Shown: in pieces, positions 47,662 through 54,898 of the stretch | Layout of the letters: every line of letters begins with the position of its first letter | How positions within the stretch are numbered: position 1 is the stretch's first letter | NCBI RefSeq assembly: GCF_900129545.1 | Contig: NZ_FQWB01000004.1 | Coordinates: 248,001-312,000, forward strand | Direction of reading: 5' to 3' | Source: Flavobacterium fluvii | GTDB taxonomy: Bacteria > Bacteroidota > Bacteroidia > Flavobacteriales > Flavobacteriaceae | DNA length: 64,000 nucleotides | The notes under the pieces: generated by a model | Databases searched by the model: none | Told to the model about the DNA's origin: nothing | What the model saw: only the letters and a program-made list of their open reading frames with translations | Translations under genes and position numbers: made by a program

Positions 47662-48651
47662 ATGAAAATATTTTACGCCATACAAGCCACAGGCAACGGA
47701 CACATTAGCAGGGCCACACAATTGTATCCTTACTTGCAAAAATTTGGTTCGGTAGATTTCTTTCTGAGCGGCAACAATGCCAGTCTGGATATTGACTTAC
47801 CCATAAAATTCAGGAGTGCGGGTTGCAGCTTGCATTACAGCAAATGCGGGGGATTGAATTATTGGGATATCGTAAAAAACATCAGGCCACACCAAATCTA
47901 CAAAGACGCAGATTCTTTGCCTTTGAAAAATTACGACATTGTCATCAACGATTTTGACTCTGTAACTTCCCTGGCTTGCAAAATGCAAAAAATTCATTCT
48001 GTGCAGTTTGGTCATCAAGCGAGTTTTGTTTCCCAAAACACGCCAAGACCAGAAAAAAGAAGCATTATGGGCGAAATGATCCTCAAACATTATGCGCCAT
48101 CACCAAAGAATATCGGTTTGCATTTCGAAAAATACGATTCCTTTATTCATCCACCCATCATCAAAGATGAAATCGTGCAAGCCGAACCCAAAGACTTAAA
48201 ACACATCACGGTTTACTTGCCTTCTTTCCAAAAAGATTGTTTGGAAAAAGCGTTCAATAAACTTCAGGATATCCAATTTCATTGGTTCCTGAATGACGTT
48301 CCTTTCAAATATACCGAAAGAAATATCACCTATTATCCCGTAAATCAAAAGCTGTTCAACGAAAGCCTGATTAATTGCCACGGCATTATCACTGGTGGCG
48401 GATTCGAAACTCCTGCAGAAGCTTTACACCTTGGAAAAAAAATATTGAGCATCCCCATTCGTGACCATTACGAACAAGAATGCAATGCAGCAGCCTTAAA
48501 GCAAATGGGAATCCCTATTGTTTATGAAGTGGGAGATGATTTTGATTTAGTCATCGAAAATTGGTTGAAATCCGACATCATTTATCCAAAAATGGAAGCC
48601 AACAACATACCTGAAACCCTGAAGTTTTTGTTTGATACATATCACAACTAA
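47662..48651 (+). CDS. glycosyltransferase of GT-B fold (MurG/GT28-like, MJ1255 type)
   Basis: 329 residues. IFYAIQATGNGHISRATQLY (residues 3-22) has the GHxxR acceptor-side motif of GT28-like enzymes. The C-terminal half carries CHGIITGGGFETPAEALHLG and PIRDHYEQECNAAALKQMG, the nucleotide-sugar-binding region. No membrane segments. It follows the LpxH-like gene by 28 bases in the same direction, so the two are probably one operon working on a lipid or envelope glycan. Donor and acceptor unknown. Confidence 0.8.
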   Translation: MKIFYAIQATGNGHISRATQLYPYLQKFGSVDFFLSGNNASLDIDLPIKFRSAGCSLHYSKCGGLNYWDIVKNIRPHQIYKDADSLPLKNYDIVINDFDSVTSLACKMQKIHSVQFGHQASFVSQNTPRPEKRSIMGEMILKHYAPSPKNIGLHFEKYDSFIHPPIIKDEIVQAEPKDLKHITVYLPSFQKDCLEKAFNKLQDIQFHWFLNDVPFKYTERNITYYPVNQKLFNESLINCHGIITGGGFETPAEALHLGKKILSIPIRDHYEQECNAAALKQMGIPIVYEVGDDFDLVIENWLKSDIIYPKMEANNIPETLKFLFDTYHN

Positions 48652-48659
48652 TATATAAT

Positions 48660-48773
48660 AGCACACTGATTATACAGATCAAACGGATGTAGACTGATTT
48701 TTTTTTAAATGATTTATATTTCAATATAAAAAAATTTGTGATAATCAGTTAAATCCGTGACATCTGTGGGCAA
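48660..48773. repeat. degenerate inverted-repeat element in the glycosyltransferase-obgE gap
   Basis: ACTGATTAT (about 48665-48673) and its inverse ATAATCAGT (about 48742-48750) are flanked by ACAGATC..ACGGATGTAG and ATCCGTGACATCTGTGG, which partly mirror each other. From memory, phrases like ATCCGTGACATCTGTGG recur in intergenic regions of Flavobacterium. No gene here. Confidence 0.45.
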
Positions 48774-48802
48774 TTAAAACACAAATTCAAAACTATTATA
48801 AA

Positions 48803-48830
48803 CAAAAAAAGGCTCTATTTCTAGAACCCT
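48803..48830 (-). terminator. terminator of obgE
   Basis: Hairpin GG-c-TCTA/TAGA-a-CC (48811-48817, 48822-48828) with a TTTC loop, preceded on the plus strand by seven or eight A (48803-48810), which is a U run on the minus strand. A short T run on the other side could also serve the glycosyltransferase operon. Confidence 0.55.
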
Positions 48831-48851
48831 TTTAAATATAAATCTTGACTT

Positions 48852-49853
48852 TTAGTCATTCAACATTTTCCAAAGTTTGTCTTTCAAATCTGTCAAACCT
48901 TGTTGGGCAACAGATGAAATAAACATATAAGGAATGTTTTTGAACTCTTTGTCTAATTGTATTTTCAATTCAGCTTTCAATTCATCGTCCAGCATATCGC
49001 ATTTTGATATCACCAAAAGACGCTCTTTATCGAGCATTTCAGGATTATATTTTGTCAATTCATTGACCAAAATATCATACTCCGCTTTGATGTCCGGCGT
49101 ATCAACAGGAACCAAGAAAAGCAAGGTTGAATTTCTCTCGATATGTCTCAGGAAATAATGACCAAGACCTTTTCCTTCCGCGGCACCTTCGATAATTCCG
49201 GGAATATCGGCAATTACAAAAGATTGAAAATCCCTGTAAGCCACGATACCAAGATTTGGTTTTAAAGTTGTAAACGGATAATCGGCAATTTTTGGTTTCG
49301 CCGAAGTCAAAACAGACAATAAAGTCGATTTTCCTGCATTTGGAAAACCTACCAAACCTACGTCTGCCAAAACTTTTAGTTCCAAAATCACGTCCATTTC
49401 CACCCCAGGTAAACCCGGTTGCGAATATCTTGGCGTTTGATTCGTCGAACTTCTAAAGTGCCAGTTTCCTAACCCGCCTTTTCCACCACGACAAAGAATT
49501 TGCTTTTCGCCATCTTCGGTAATTTCGAATAAAGTTTCACCGGTTTCTTTGTCTTTTACAACGGTTCCTAATGGCACTTCAATATATTTATCTTCACCAT
49601 CGGCACCAGTACTTCTGTCTCCACTTCCGTCTCCACCATAACCCGCTTTGATATGACGGGCAAATTTCAGGTGAAATAAAGTCCAAAGTCCTTTGTTTCC
49701 AACCAAATAAACGTGTCCTCCACGACCACCATCACCTCCGTCAGGTCCCCCTTTTTCAATAAATTTTTCTCTATGCAAATGCGTAGATCCTTTTCCTCCT
49801 TTTCCGGAAGAAACATATATTTTTACGTAATCTACAAAATTTCCCTCTGTCAT
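48852..49853 (-). CDS. obgE: Obg-family GTPase
   Basis: 333 residues. N-terminal Gly-rich Obg fold ([50 protein letters not shown]) to about 160, then the G domain: G1 [12 protein letters not shown]3 [21 protein letters not shown]4 SKCDM, G5 SSVAQQG. No C-terminal OCT domain; shorter than E. coli ObgE (390). Needed for 50S assembly and stress control. Downstream of the CNNM gene, with a long hairpin in the 72-base gap. Confidence 0.96.
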   Translation of the reverse strand: MTEGNFVDYVKIYVSSGKGGKGSTHLHREKFIEKGGPDGGDGGRGGHVYLVGNKGLWTLFHLKFARHIKAGYGGDGSGDRSTGADGEDKYIEVPLGTVVKDKETGETLFEITEDGEKQILCRGGKGGLGNWHFRSSTNQTPRYSQPGLPGVEMDVILELKVLADVGLVGFPNAGKSTLLSVLTSAKPKIADYPFTTLKPNLGIVAYRDFQSFVIADIPGIIEGAAEGKGLGHYFLRHIERNSTLLFLVPVDTPDIKAEYDILVNELTKYNPEMLDKERLLVISKCDMLDDELKAELKIQLDKEFKNIPYMFISSVAQQGLTDLKDKLWKMLND

Positions 49854-49872
49854 TTTTTTTAGTATTCAGTCG

Positions 49873-49915
49873 CAGTCGCAGTTTTCAGTACCAATGAGAC
49901 TGAAAACTGCGACTG
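49873..49915. repeat. perfect 17-base inverted repeat between the CNNM gene and obgE
   Basis: CAGTCGCAGTTTTCAGT (49873-49889) and ACTGAAAACTGCGACTG (49899-49915) are exact inverses around a nine-base loop. No U run follows on either strand, so it is not a standard terminator. The left side continues as a partial duplication (CAGTCGCAGTCGCAG). Confidence 0.85.
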
Positions 49916-49925
49916 AAAACTATTT

Positions 49926-51200
49926 TTACACTTTTAAGGCTTTCACCATCACTTTATCAATCTTCACGCCATCCATATCAATGACTTCCAACTCAAATTT
50001 TTGCCAAATCAACTTCTCCCCTTCTTTTGGGATATGAGAAAGTTCAGTCATTATTAATCCACTCACGGTGGTTACTTCGTAATCATTGATTAATTCATCC
50101 AATTCGAAATAGGTCAGGAAATCGTGCAACGAATAATGTCCGTCAACCAACCAGGATCCATCTTCTCTTTCTATCAATTTGAAATCATCTTTATAAAAAT
50201 CAGAAGCATCACCCACCAAAGCTTCCAAAATATCATTCAAAGTAATGATTCCTTGGAAAACACCATATTCATCAGAAACCAATGCGTAATGAATTCCTGT
50301 CTTTTTAAAACTCTCCAAAGCTTTGTAAGCCGTAGTTTGTTCCATCATAAAAGGAGCATCGGTCATAATTTCGGGCAAATTGAAACTGCTGTTTTCAAAA
50401 TGAGCGAAGATGTTTTTCAAATTTACCACCCCAACAATATCATCGTGGTTTTCTCCATAAACTGGATAAATCGAATGCAACTCTTTTAGCATAAATTCCT
50501 TCACCTGCTCCTTATTGGAATGCAACGGCAACATCATCACCGATTTTCGGTGCGTCATCAGGGAATTTATTTTTCGGTCTCCAATATGAAAAACACGCTC
50601 CACAATATCTTGTTCTATTTCCTGTACCTCGCCACCTTCGGTTCCTTCCTTGATGATTGCCTTGATTTCTTCTTCGGTTACTTTACCGTCGGCCGTGGGC
50701 TTTATTTGTAAAACATTCAACAAGAAATCAGTTGAAGTGGTTAACAACCAAATAAAAGGAGCAGTTATAATCGAAACAATTTTCATCGGCAAAGCCACTG
50801 CTTTTGCTATCGATTCGGGATGATTTAATCCAATTCTCTTTGGCAATAATTCACCTAAAACCAAGGAGAAAAATGTCAAAATCACAACCACGATTCCAAC
50901 CGCAATAGAATCTGCAAAAGGAGCCAATGCCGTAAAGGTTTTTACGAAATTTTCAACATCGGTAGTTATTTTGTCGCCCGAATAAATACCCGTTAAAATT
51001 CCGATAAGTGTTATTCCTATTTGAACTGTGGACAAGAATTTATTTGGCGAATTGGCCAAATCCAATGCTATTTGGGCATTTTTTTGGCCTTTTTTGGCTG
51101 CCGTTTCCAATCTGTTTTTTCGTGCCGAAATCAATGCGATTTCCGACATGGAAAAAACACCATTCAAGAGAATTAAAAATAATATTATTAATATTTCCAT
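49926..51200 (-). CDS. CNNM/CBS-domain membrane protein (hemolysin C family)
   Basis: 424 residues. CNNM (DUF21) membrane domain with four hydrophobic segments (about 1-180; SEIALISARKNRLETAAKKG, LVLGELLPKRIGLNHPE, PFIWLLTTSTDFLL). Then a paired CBS module (about 200-335; LMTHRKSVMMLPLHSNKEQV, ALVSDEYGVFQGIITLNDIL) and a C-terminal CorC/HlyC transporter-associated domain (DGSWLVDGHYSLHDFL). Family knowledge: relatives are Mg2+/Co2+ or Na+-coupled Mg transporters; the hemolysin name is historical. Between adk and obgE on one strand, 24 bases after adk. Confidence 0.93.
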   Translation of the reverse strand: MEILIILFLILLNGVFSMSEIALISARKNRLETAAKKGQKNAQIALDLANSPNKFLSTVQIGITLIGILTGIYSGDKITTDVENFVKTFTALAPFADSIAVGIVVVILTFFSLVLGELLPKRIGLNHPESIAKAVALPMKIVSIITAPFIWLLTTSTDFLLNVLQIKPTADGKVTEEEIKAIIKEGTEGGEVQEIEQDIVERVFHIGDRKINSLMTHRKSVMMLPLHSNKEQVKEFMLKELHSIYPVYGENHDDIVGVVNLKNIFAHFENSSFNLPEIMTDAPFMMEQTTAYKALESFKKTGIHYALVSDEYGVFQGIITLNDILEALVGDASDFYKDDFKLIEREDGSWLVDGHYSLHDFLTYFELDELINDYEVTTVSGLIMTELSHIPKEGEKLIWQKFELEVIDMDGVKIDKVMVKALKV

Positions 51201-51224
51201 AGTTGATTAGAAAACGTATGTTCC

Positions 51225-51797
51225 TTATAGAGTTTCGATCACAGTGCTCAAACGCTCCGTAATATCAGCTATAGAACCAATTCCATTTACTGGATAAAAT
51301 TTATTTTGACCTGTATAATACTCCATCAAAGGAGCCGTTTTTTCGTTGTATTCCTGATAACGATTCCTGATTTTTTCTTCATCCTGATCGTCAACTCTTC
51401 CGCTGGTTTTTCCTCTTTCCAATAAACGCGCCACCAAAATTTCGTCGTCTGCTTCCAATGCAATTGTGGCAGTAATTTTTTCGTTTTTAGTAGCCAAAAA
51501 TGCATCTAATGCTTGGGCTTGGGCAATTGTTCTTGGAAAACCATCAAATAAAAATCCTGCTGAATCCTGATTTTTATCCACTTCGCTTTGCAACATTTTA
51601 ATCGTTACTTCATCAGGAACCAAATCGCCATTGTCCATATAAGTTTTGGCCAATTTCCCTAATTCAGTTTCATTTTTGATGTTAAATCTAAAAATGTCTC
51701 CTGTTGAAAGATGTGTCAAATTGTATTTTCCTTTCAAAAACTCTGCTTGAGTTCCTTTTCCTGCACCTGGTTTCCCAAATAAAACAATGTTAATCAT
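51225..51797 (-). CDS. adk: adenylate kinase
   Basis: 190 residues, short-LID form. P-loop FGKPGAGKGTQ (residues 7-17), NMP-binding THLSTGDIFR and GFPRTIAQAQAL, short lid RLLERGKTSGRVDDQD without zinc cysteines. Equilibrates ATP, ADP and AMP. Not between secY and infA as in many bacteria, but after hpt, 43 bases away. Confidence 0.97.
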   Translation of the reverse strand: MINIVLFGKPGAGKGTQAEFLKGKYNLTHLSTGDIFRFNIKNETELGKLAKTYMDNGDLVPDEVTIKMLQSEVDKNQDSAGFLFDGFPRTIAQAQALDAFLATKNEKITATIALEADDEILVARLLERGKTSGRVDDQDEEKIRNRYQEYNEKTAPLMEYYTGQNKFYPVNGIGSIADITERLSTVIETL

Positions 51798-51840
51798 TTT
51801 TGTAATTGTAAGTTATGTAATTTATTAGTGTTGTAATTGT

Positions 51841-52371
51841 TTATTCTTTCAATTGATATATTTCGGGTAAATTCCTGCCTAATCCATCGTAGTCCAAACC
51901 GTAACCGACAATAAATTTGTTCGGAATCCTGATTCCAACATAATCAATTTTGATGTCTTGCAAGTATGCGTCTGGTTTAAAAAACAGGGTGGCAATTTTG
52001 AAACGTTTCACATTATGGCTTTTGATTAAAGCTTTTAATACAACCAAAGTGTTTCCCGTGTCAACTATATCTTCAATAATAACAACCGATCTTCCGGATA
52101 AATCCTTATCCAAACCTATCAATTGTTTTACTTCATTGGTAGAAGTTGTCCCTTCATAAGATGCCATTTTAACGAAACTCACCTCGCAAGCTCCTTTATA
52201 ATGTTTCATAAAATCGGATACAACCATAAAAGCTCCGTTCAAAACCCCAATAAAAATAGGTGTTTCTTCGGCAAAATCATCTTCTACCAGCCTGGCTATT
52301 TGAGCTATTGCAAAATCTATTTCTTGTGCAGAAATAAAAGGGACAAATTGTTTATCGTGAAGTTGAATCAT
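51841..52371 (-). CDS. hpt: hypoxanthine phosphoribosyltransferase
   Basis: 176 residues. PRPP-binding loop VVIIEDIVDTGNTL at 96-109, FIGVLNGAFMVVSDF near 40-54, purine-specific IKIDYVGIRIPNKFIVGYGL and the flexible loop with KMASYEGTTST. Salvages hypoxanthine and guanine to IMP and GMP. First gene of the hpt-adk-CNNM-obgE unit; promoter at 52395-52421. Confidence 0.96.
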   Translation of the reverse strand: MIQLHDKQFVPFISAQEIDFAIAQIARLVEDDFAEETPIFIGVLNGAFMVVSDFMKHYKGACEVSFVKMASYEGTTSTNEVKQLIGLDKDLSGRSVVIIEDIVDTGNTLVVLKALIKSHNVKRFKIATLFFKPDAYLQDIKIDYVGIRIPNKFIVGYGLDYDGLGRNLPEIYQLKE

Positions 52372-52394
52372 TTTTCAGATTTAAAAATAATTCG

Positions 52395-52421
52395 CAAAGA
52401 TAGGGATTTCACTTTTGACAA
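52395..52421 (-). promoter_or_regulatory. promoter of hpt-adk
   Basis: TATCTTTG on the minus strand (52402-52395) with TTG at 52421-52419 and a 16-base spacer, a little short. The ATG at 52371 would be about 20 bases from the transcript start. Confidence 0.5.
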
Positions 52422-52462
52422 TTGATAATTGATTTGTACTTTTCAATCAAAATTAGAGAGTG

Positions 52463-53008
52463 ATGTTCACTGAGTTCGAAAAAAAATTAGATTCTGTAAC
52501 CGGATACAAAGACAGCAGGCAAAAATATGCCGATGAAGTACTGGACAATCCCGAGCTTTTTCCTGAATTGATTCGACTTTGTTTTCAAACGTCAAACAAA
52601 AACAACTCAAAAGCCTGTTGGGTTCTCGAATTGGTTTGTTATGAAAAACCCGAATGGTTTCAGGAACATTTGGATATTATCTGTTCCAATATCAAAAACT
52701 TAACCGATGACGGTGCCATTCGTGCTGTATCAAAAGTTTGTCTCTTGTTGTCAACAGCCCATTTCAAGAAAAAAGAAATTTTACTTTCAGAAAATCAGCT
52801 GCAACAAATCACCGAAACCTGTTTTGATTGGTTAATTAAAAATACTAAAGTCGCTTCAAAATGTTATGCTATTCGCACATTGCATCTATTAGGCAAACAT
52901 TTCGATTGGGTTCATCCCGAATTGAAAATTATTTTAGAAAAGGATTACATCAACCATTCTGCTGCCTACAAAGCCGTGGGAAGGGAAATTTTGAAGAAAA
53001 TAAAATAG
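52463..53008 (+). CDS. helical HEAT-like protein of unknown function
   Basis: 181 residues from ATG at 52463 (a GTG one codon earlier is also in frame). Entirely alpha-helical by pattern, with repeated pairs of helices (ELIRLCFQTSNKNNSKACWV, LELVCYEKPEWFQEHLDIIC, GAIRAVSKVCLLLSTAHFKK, CYAIRTLHLLGKHFDWVHPE) that suggest four or five HEAT-like units. From memory, this family is common in Flavobacteriaceae and is sometimes labelled adenylosuccinate lyase; it is far too short for that enzyme (about 430 residues) and lacks its SSxMPxKxNP signature. Cytoplasmic. Divergent from hpt, ahead of purK. Role unknown. Confidence 0.7.
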   Translation: MFTEFEKKLDSVTGYKDSRQKYADEVLDNPELFPELIRLCFQTSNKNNSKACWVLELVCYEKPEWFQEHLDIICSNIKNLTDDGAIRAVSKVCLLLSTAHFKKKEILLSENQLQQITETCFDWLIKNTKVASKCYAIRTLHLLGKHFDWVHPELKIILEKDYINHSAAYKAVGREILKKIK

Positions 53009-53034
53009 CATTTTCCTGTTCGGGCATTATGAAG

Positions 53035-53042
53035 TATCTTTG
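53035..53042 (+). promoter_or_regulatory. -7 promoter element upstream of purK
   Basis: TATCTTTG, about 75 bases before the purK ATG and 27 after the previous stop. No convincing -33. The leader that follows contains the duplicated segment at 53051-53115. Confidence 0.5.
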
Positions 53043-53050
53043 TAGGCATT

Positions 53051-53115
53051 AAACAATAAACTAAATGACACGAGCGAAGCGACTGCATTTGACCGTTAAT
53101 AAACAATAACTAAAA
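53051..53115 (+). repeat. near-direct repeat flanking a GC-rich insert upstream of purK
   Basis: AAACAATAAACTAAA (53051-53065) and AAACAATAACTAAAA (53101-53115) flank about 35 bases that include ACACGAGCGAAGCGACTG, a segment richer in GC and similar to the CGAGCG cores at 785-800 and 63089-63112. The arrangement looks like a small insertion between duplicated target bases. Confidence 0.5.
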
Positions 53116-53118
53116 CAA

Positions 53119-54273
53119 ATGAACTATTTCTCTTCCAATTTTAAATTAGGAATTCTTGGTGGTGGACAACTTGGCAAAATGCTGTTATTTGACACCAGAA
53201 AATTTGATATTCAAACGTATGTTTTGGATCCAAGCGAGGAAGCACCTTGTAAAATTGCCTGCAATCACTTTTTCCAGGGCGATTTAATGGATTTTGAAAC
53301 CGTTTATAATTTTGGCAAACAAGTCGATGTTTTGACTTTCGAAATAGAATTGGTCAACCTTGAAGCCTTGGAAAAATTGGAAAACGAAGGCAAAAAAGTC
53401 TATCCTTCGCCAAAAACCTTGAAATTGATCCAAAATAAAGGAATCCAGAAAAACTTTTATTTGGAACACAATATCCCGACAGCTCCAGCCAAAACCTTCA
53501 AAAATTTAAAAAAATTGGTGGTCGAAATTGTCGAATCCAAACTCGAGATGCCTTTTGTATGGAAATGTACCGAATTTGGTTATGACGGAAACGGCGTGAA
53601 AATTATCAGAAGCCTGCAAGACGTCGAGAATTTACCCAACGTGGAATGCATTGCCGAAGAAATGGTTCCTTTCAAAAATGAATTGGCCGTTATCGTTTGT
53701 CGCAATCCTTCCGGCGAAATAAAAACCTACCCTGTCGTGGAAATGGAATTCCATCCCGAAGCCAACCAGGTGGAATATGTAATTTGTCCTGCCCGGATTG
53801 ACGAAAAAGTAGCCGAAAAAGCCAGAGCCATTGCACTTGAGGTTTCTAAAAAATTCAATCACGTTGGTCTTTTGGCAGTGGAAATGTTCCAAACCCAGGA
53901 CGACGAAATCTTGGTAAACGAAGTAGCTCCTCGCCCACACAATTCAGGACATTACAGCATCGAAGCCAGTTATACTTCGCAATTTGAAAACCATCTGCGT
54001 GCCATTTTGGATTTGCCTTTGGGAAATACCGACAGTAAAGTAGCCGGAATTATGGTGAATTTATCAGGTGCCGAAGGTTTTTCAGGAGACGTGATTTATG
54101 AAAACATCGAAACTATTCTAGGCTGGAATGGTGTTACACCTCACATCTACGGAAAAAAACAAACACGTCCTTTTAGAAAAATGGGCCACGTTACCATAGT
54201 AAACGAAGACATCAATGTCGCACGAAAAATCGCAGAGGATGTGAAGAATACAATCAGAGTAATTAGTAAATAA
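53119..54273 (+). CDS. purK: 5-(carboxyamino)imidazole ribonucleotide synthase
   Basis: 384 residues. Biotin-carboxylase-like N-terminal LGILGGGQLGKMLLFDTRKF, ATP-grasp domain (PFVWKCTEFGYDGNGVKIIR, ECIAEEMVPFKNELAVIVC, EILVNEVAPRPHNSGHYSIE) and C-terminal rudiment-hybrid domain. Uses ATP and bicarbonate to carboxylate AIR to N5-CAIR in purine synthesis. The partner mutase purE follows by 38 bases. Confidence 0.96.
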   Translation: MNYFSSNFKLGILGGGQLGKMLLFDTRKFDIQTYVLDPSEEAPCKIACNHFFQGDLMDFETVYNFGKQVDVLTFEIELVNLEALEKLENEGKKVYPSPKTLKLIQNKGIQKNFYLEHNIPTAPAKTFKNLKKLVVEIVESKLEMPFVWKCTEFGYDGNGVKIIRSLQDVENLPNVECIAEEMVPFKNELAVIVCRNPSGEIKTYPVVEMEFHPEANQVEYVICPARIDEKVAEKARAIALEVSKKFNHVGLLAVEMFQTQDDEILVNEVAPRPHNSGHYSIEASYTSQFENHLRAILDLPLGNTDSKVAGIMVNLSGAEGFSGDVIYENIETILGWNGVTPHIYGKKQTRPFRKMGHVTIVNEDINVARKIAEDVKNTIRVISK

Positions 54274-54311
54274 ATTAAAAGATTTAATCTTTTATCTTTA
54301 AATAAAAAAAT

Positions 54312-54797
54312 ATGAGCAAAGTAGCCGTAATAATGGGAAGCATATCCGATATGCCCGTAATGCAGGAAGCCATCGACATCCTGAAAGGATTTGACATAGA
54401 AACAGAAGTCGATATTGTTTCGGCACACAGAACACCTGAAAAATTGTTTGATTTCAGCAAAAATGCCCACAATCGCGGTATTTCGGTAATTATTGCCGGA
54501 GCTGGCGGAGCCGCACATTTACCTGGAATGGTAGCCTCAATGTCGCCGCTTCCCGTAATTGGAGTTCCAGTAAAATCAAGCAACTCTATTGATGGTTGGG
54601 ATTCTGTTTTGTCTATTTTGCAAATGCCAGGAGGTGTTCCTGTGGCAACTGTTGCCTTAAATGGTTCTAAAAACGCAGGTATTTTGGCTGCCCAAATCAT
54701 TGGAAGTTCAGACAAAAATGTGTTGGACAAAATCATAGCCTACAAAGAAGGTTTGAAAGCTGCCGTTAACAAAGCAGCCGAAGGTTTAAAAAAATAA
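54312..54797 (+). CDS. purE: N5-CAIR mutase
   Basis: 161 residues, class I PurE. VAVIMGSISDMPVMQEAIDI, the active-site SAHRTPEKLFDF with conserved His, AGAGGAAHLPGMVAS and GVPVATVALNGSKNAGILAA. Converts N5-CAIR to CAIR. Followed by a 26-base inverted repeat. Confidence 0.97.
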   Translation: MSKVAVIMGSISDMPVMQEAIDILKGFDIETEVDIVSAHRTPEKLFDFSKNAHNRGISVIIAGAGGAAHLPGMVASMSPLPVIGVPVKSSNSIDGWDSVLSILQMPGGVPVATVALNGSKNAGILAAQIIGSSDKNVLDKIIAYKEGLKAAVNKAAEGLKK

Positions 54798-54809
54798 AAT
54801 TTATAGAAA

Positions 54810-54872
54810 CCATTAAGAAATTAAGGTTCATTAAGTTTTAGATTATCTTAATGAACCTTAATTTCTTAATGG
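54810..54872. repeat. perfect 26-base inverted repeat between purE and the M3 peptidase gene
   Basis: Arms 54810-54835 and 54847-54872 are exact inverses (core AATTAAGGTTCATTAAG and its complement) around an 11-base loop. No U run follows. The right arm contains an ATG in frame with the next gene, which is why that gene can look 16 codons longer than it probably is. Confidence 0.9.
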
Positions 54873-54898
54873 TACAAAATAAAAACATTGATATTACT

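Noticed and set aside
52463..53008. Adenylosuccinate lyase
   Set aside because: Too short by more than half and lacks the fumarase-superfamily signature.
54851..54898. Extra 16 N-terminal residues of the M3 peptidase
   Set aside because: They start inside the right arm of the 26-base inverted repeat and the family N-terminus fits the ATG at 54899.
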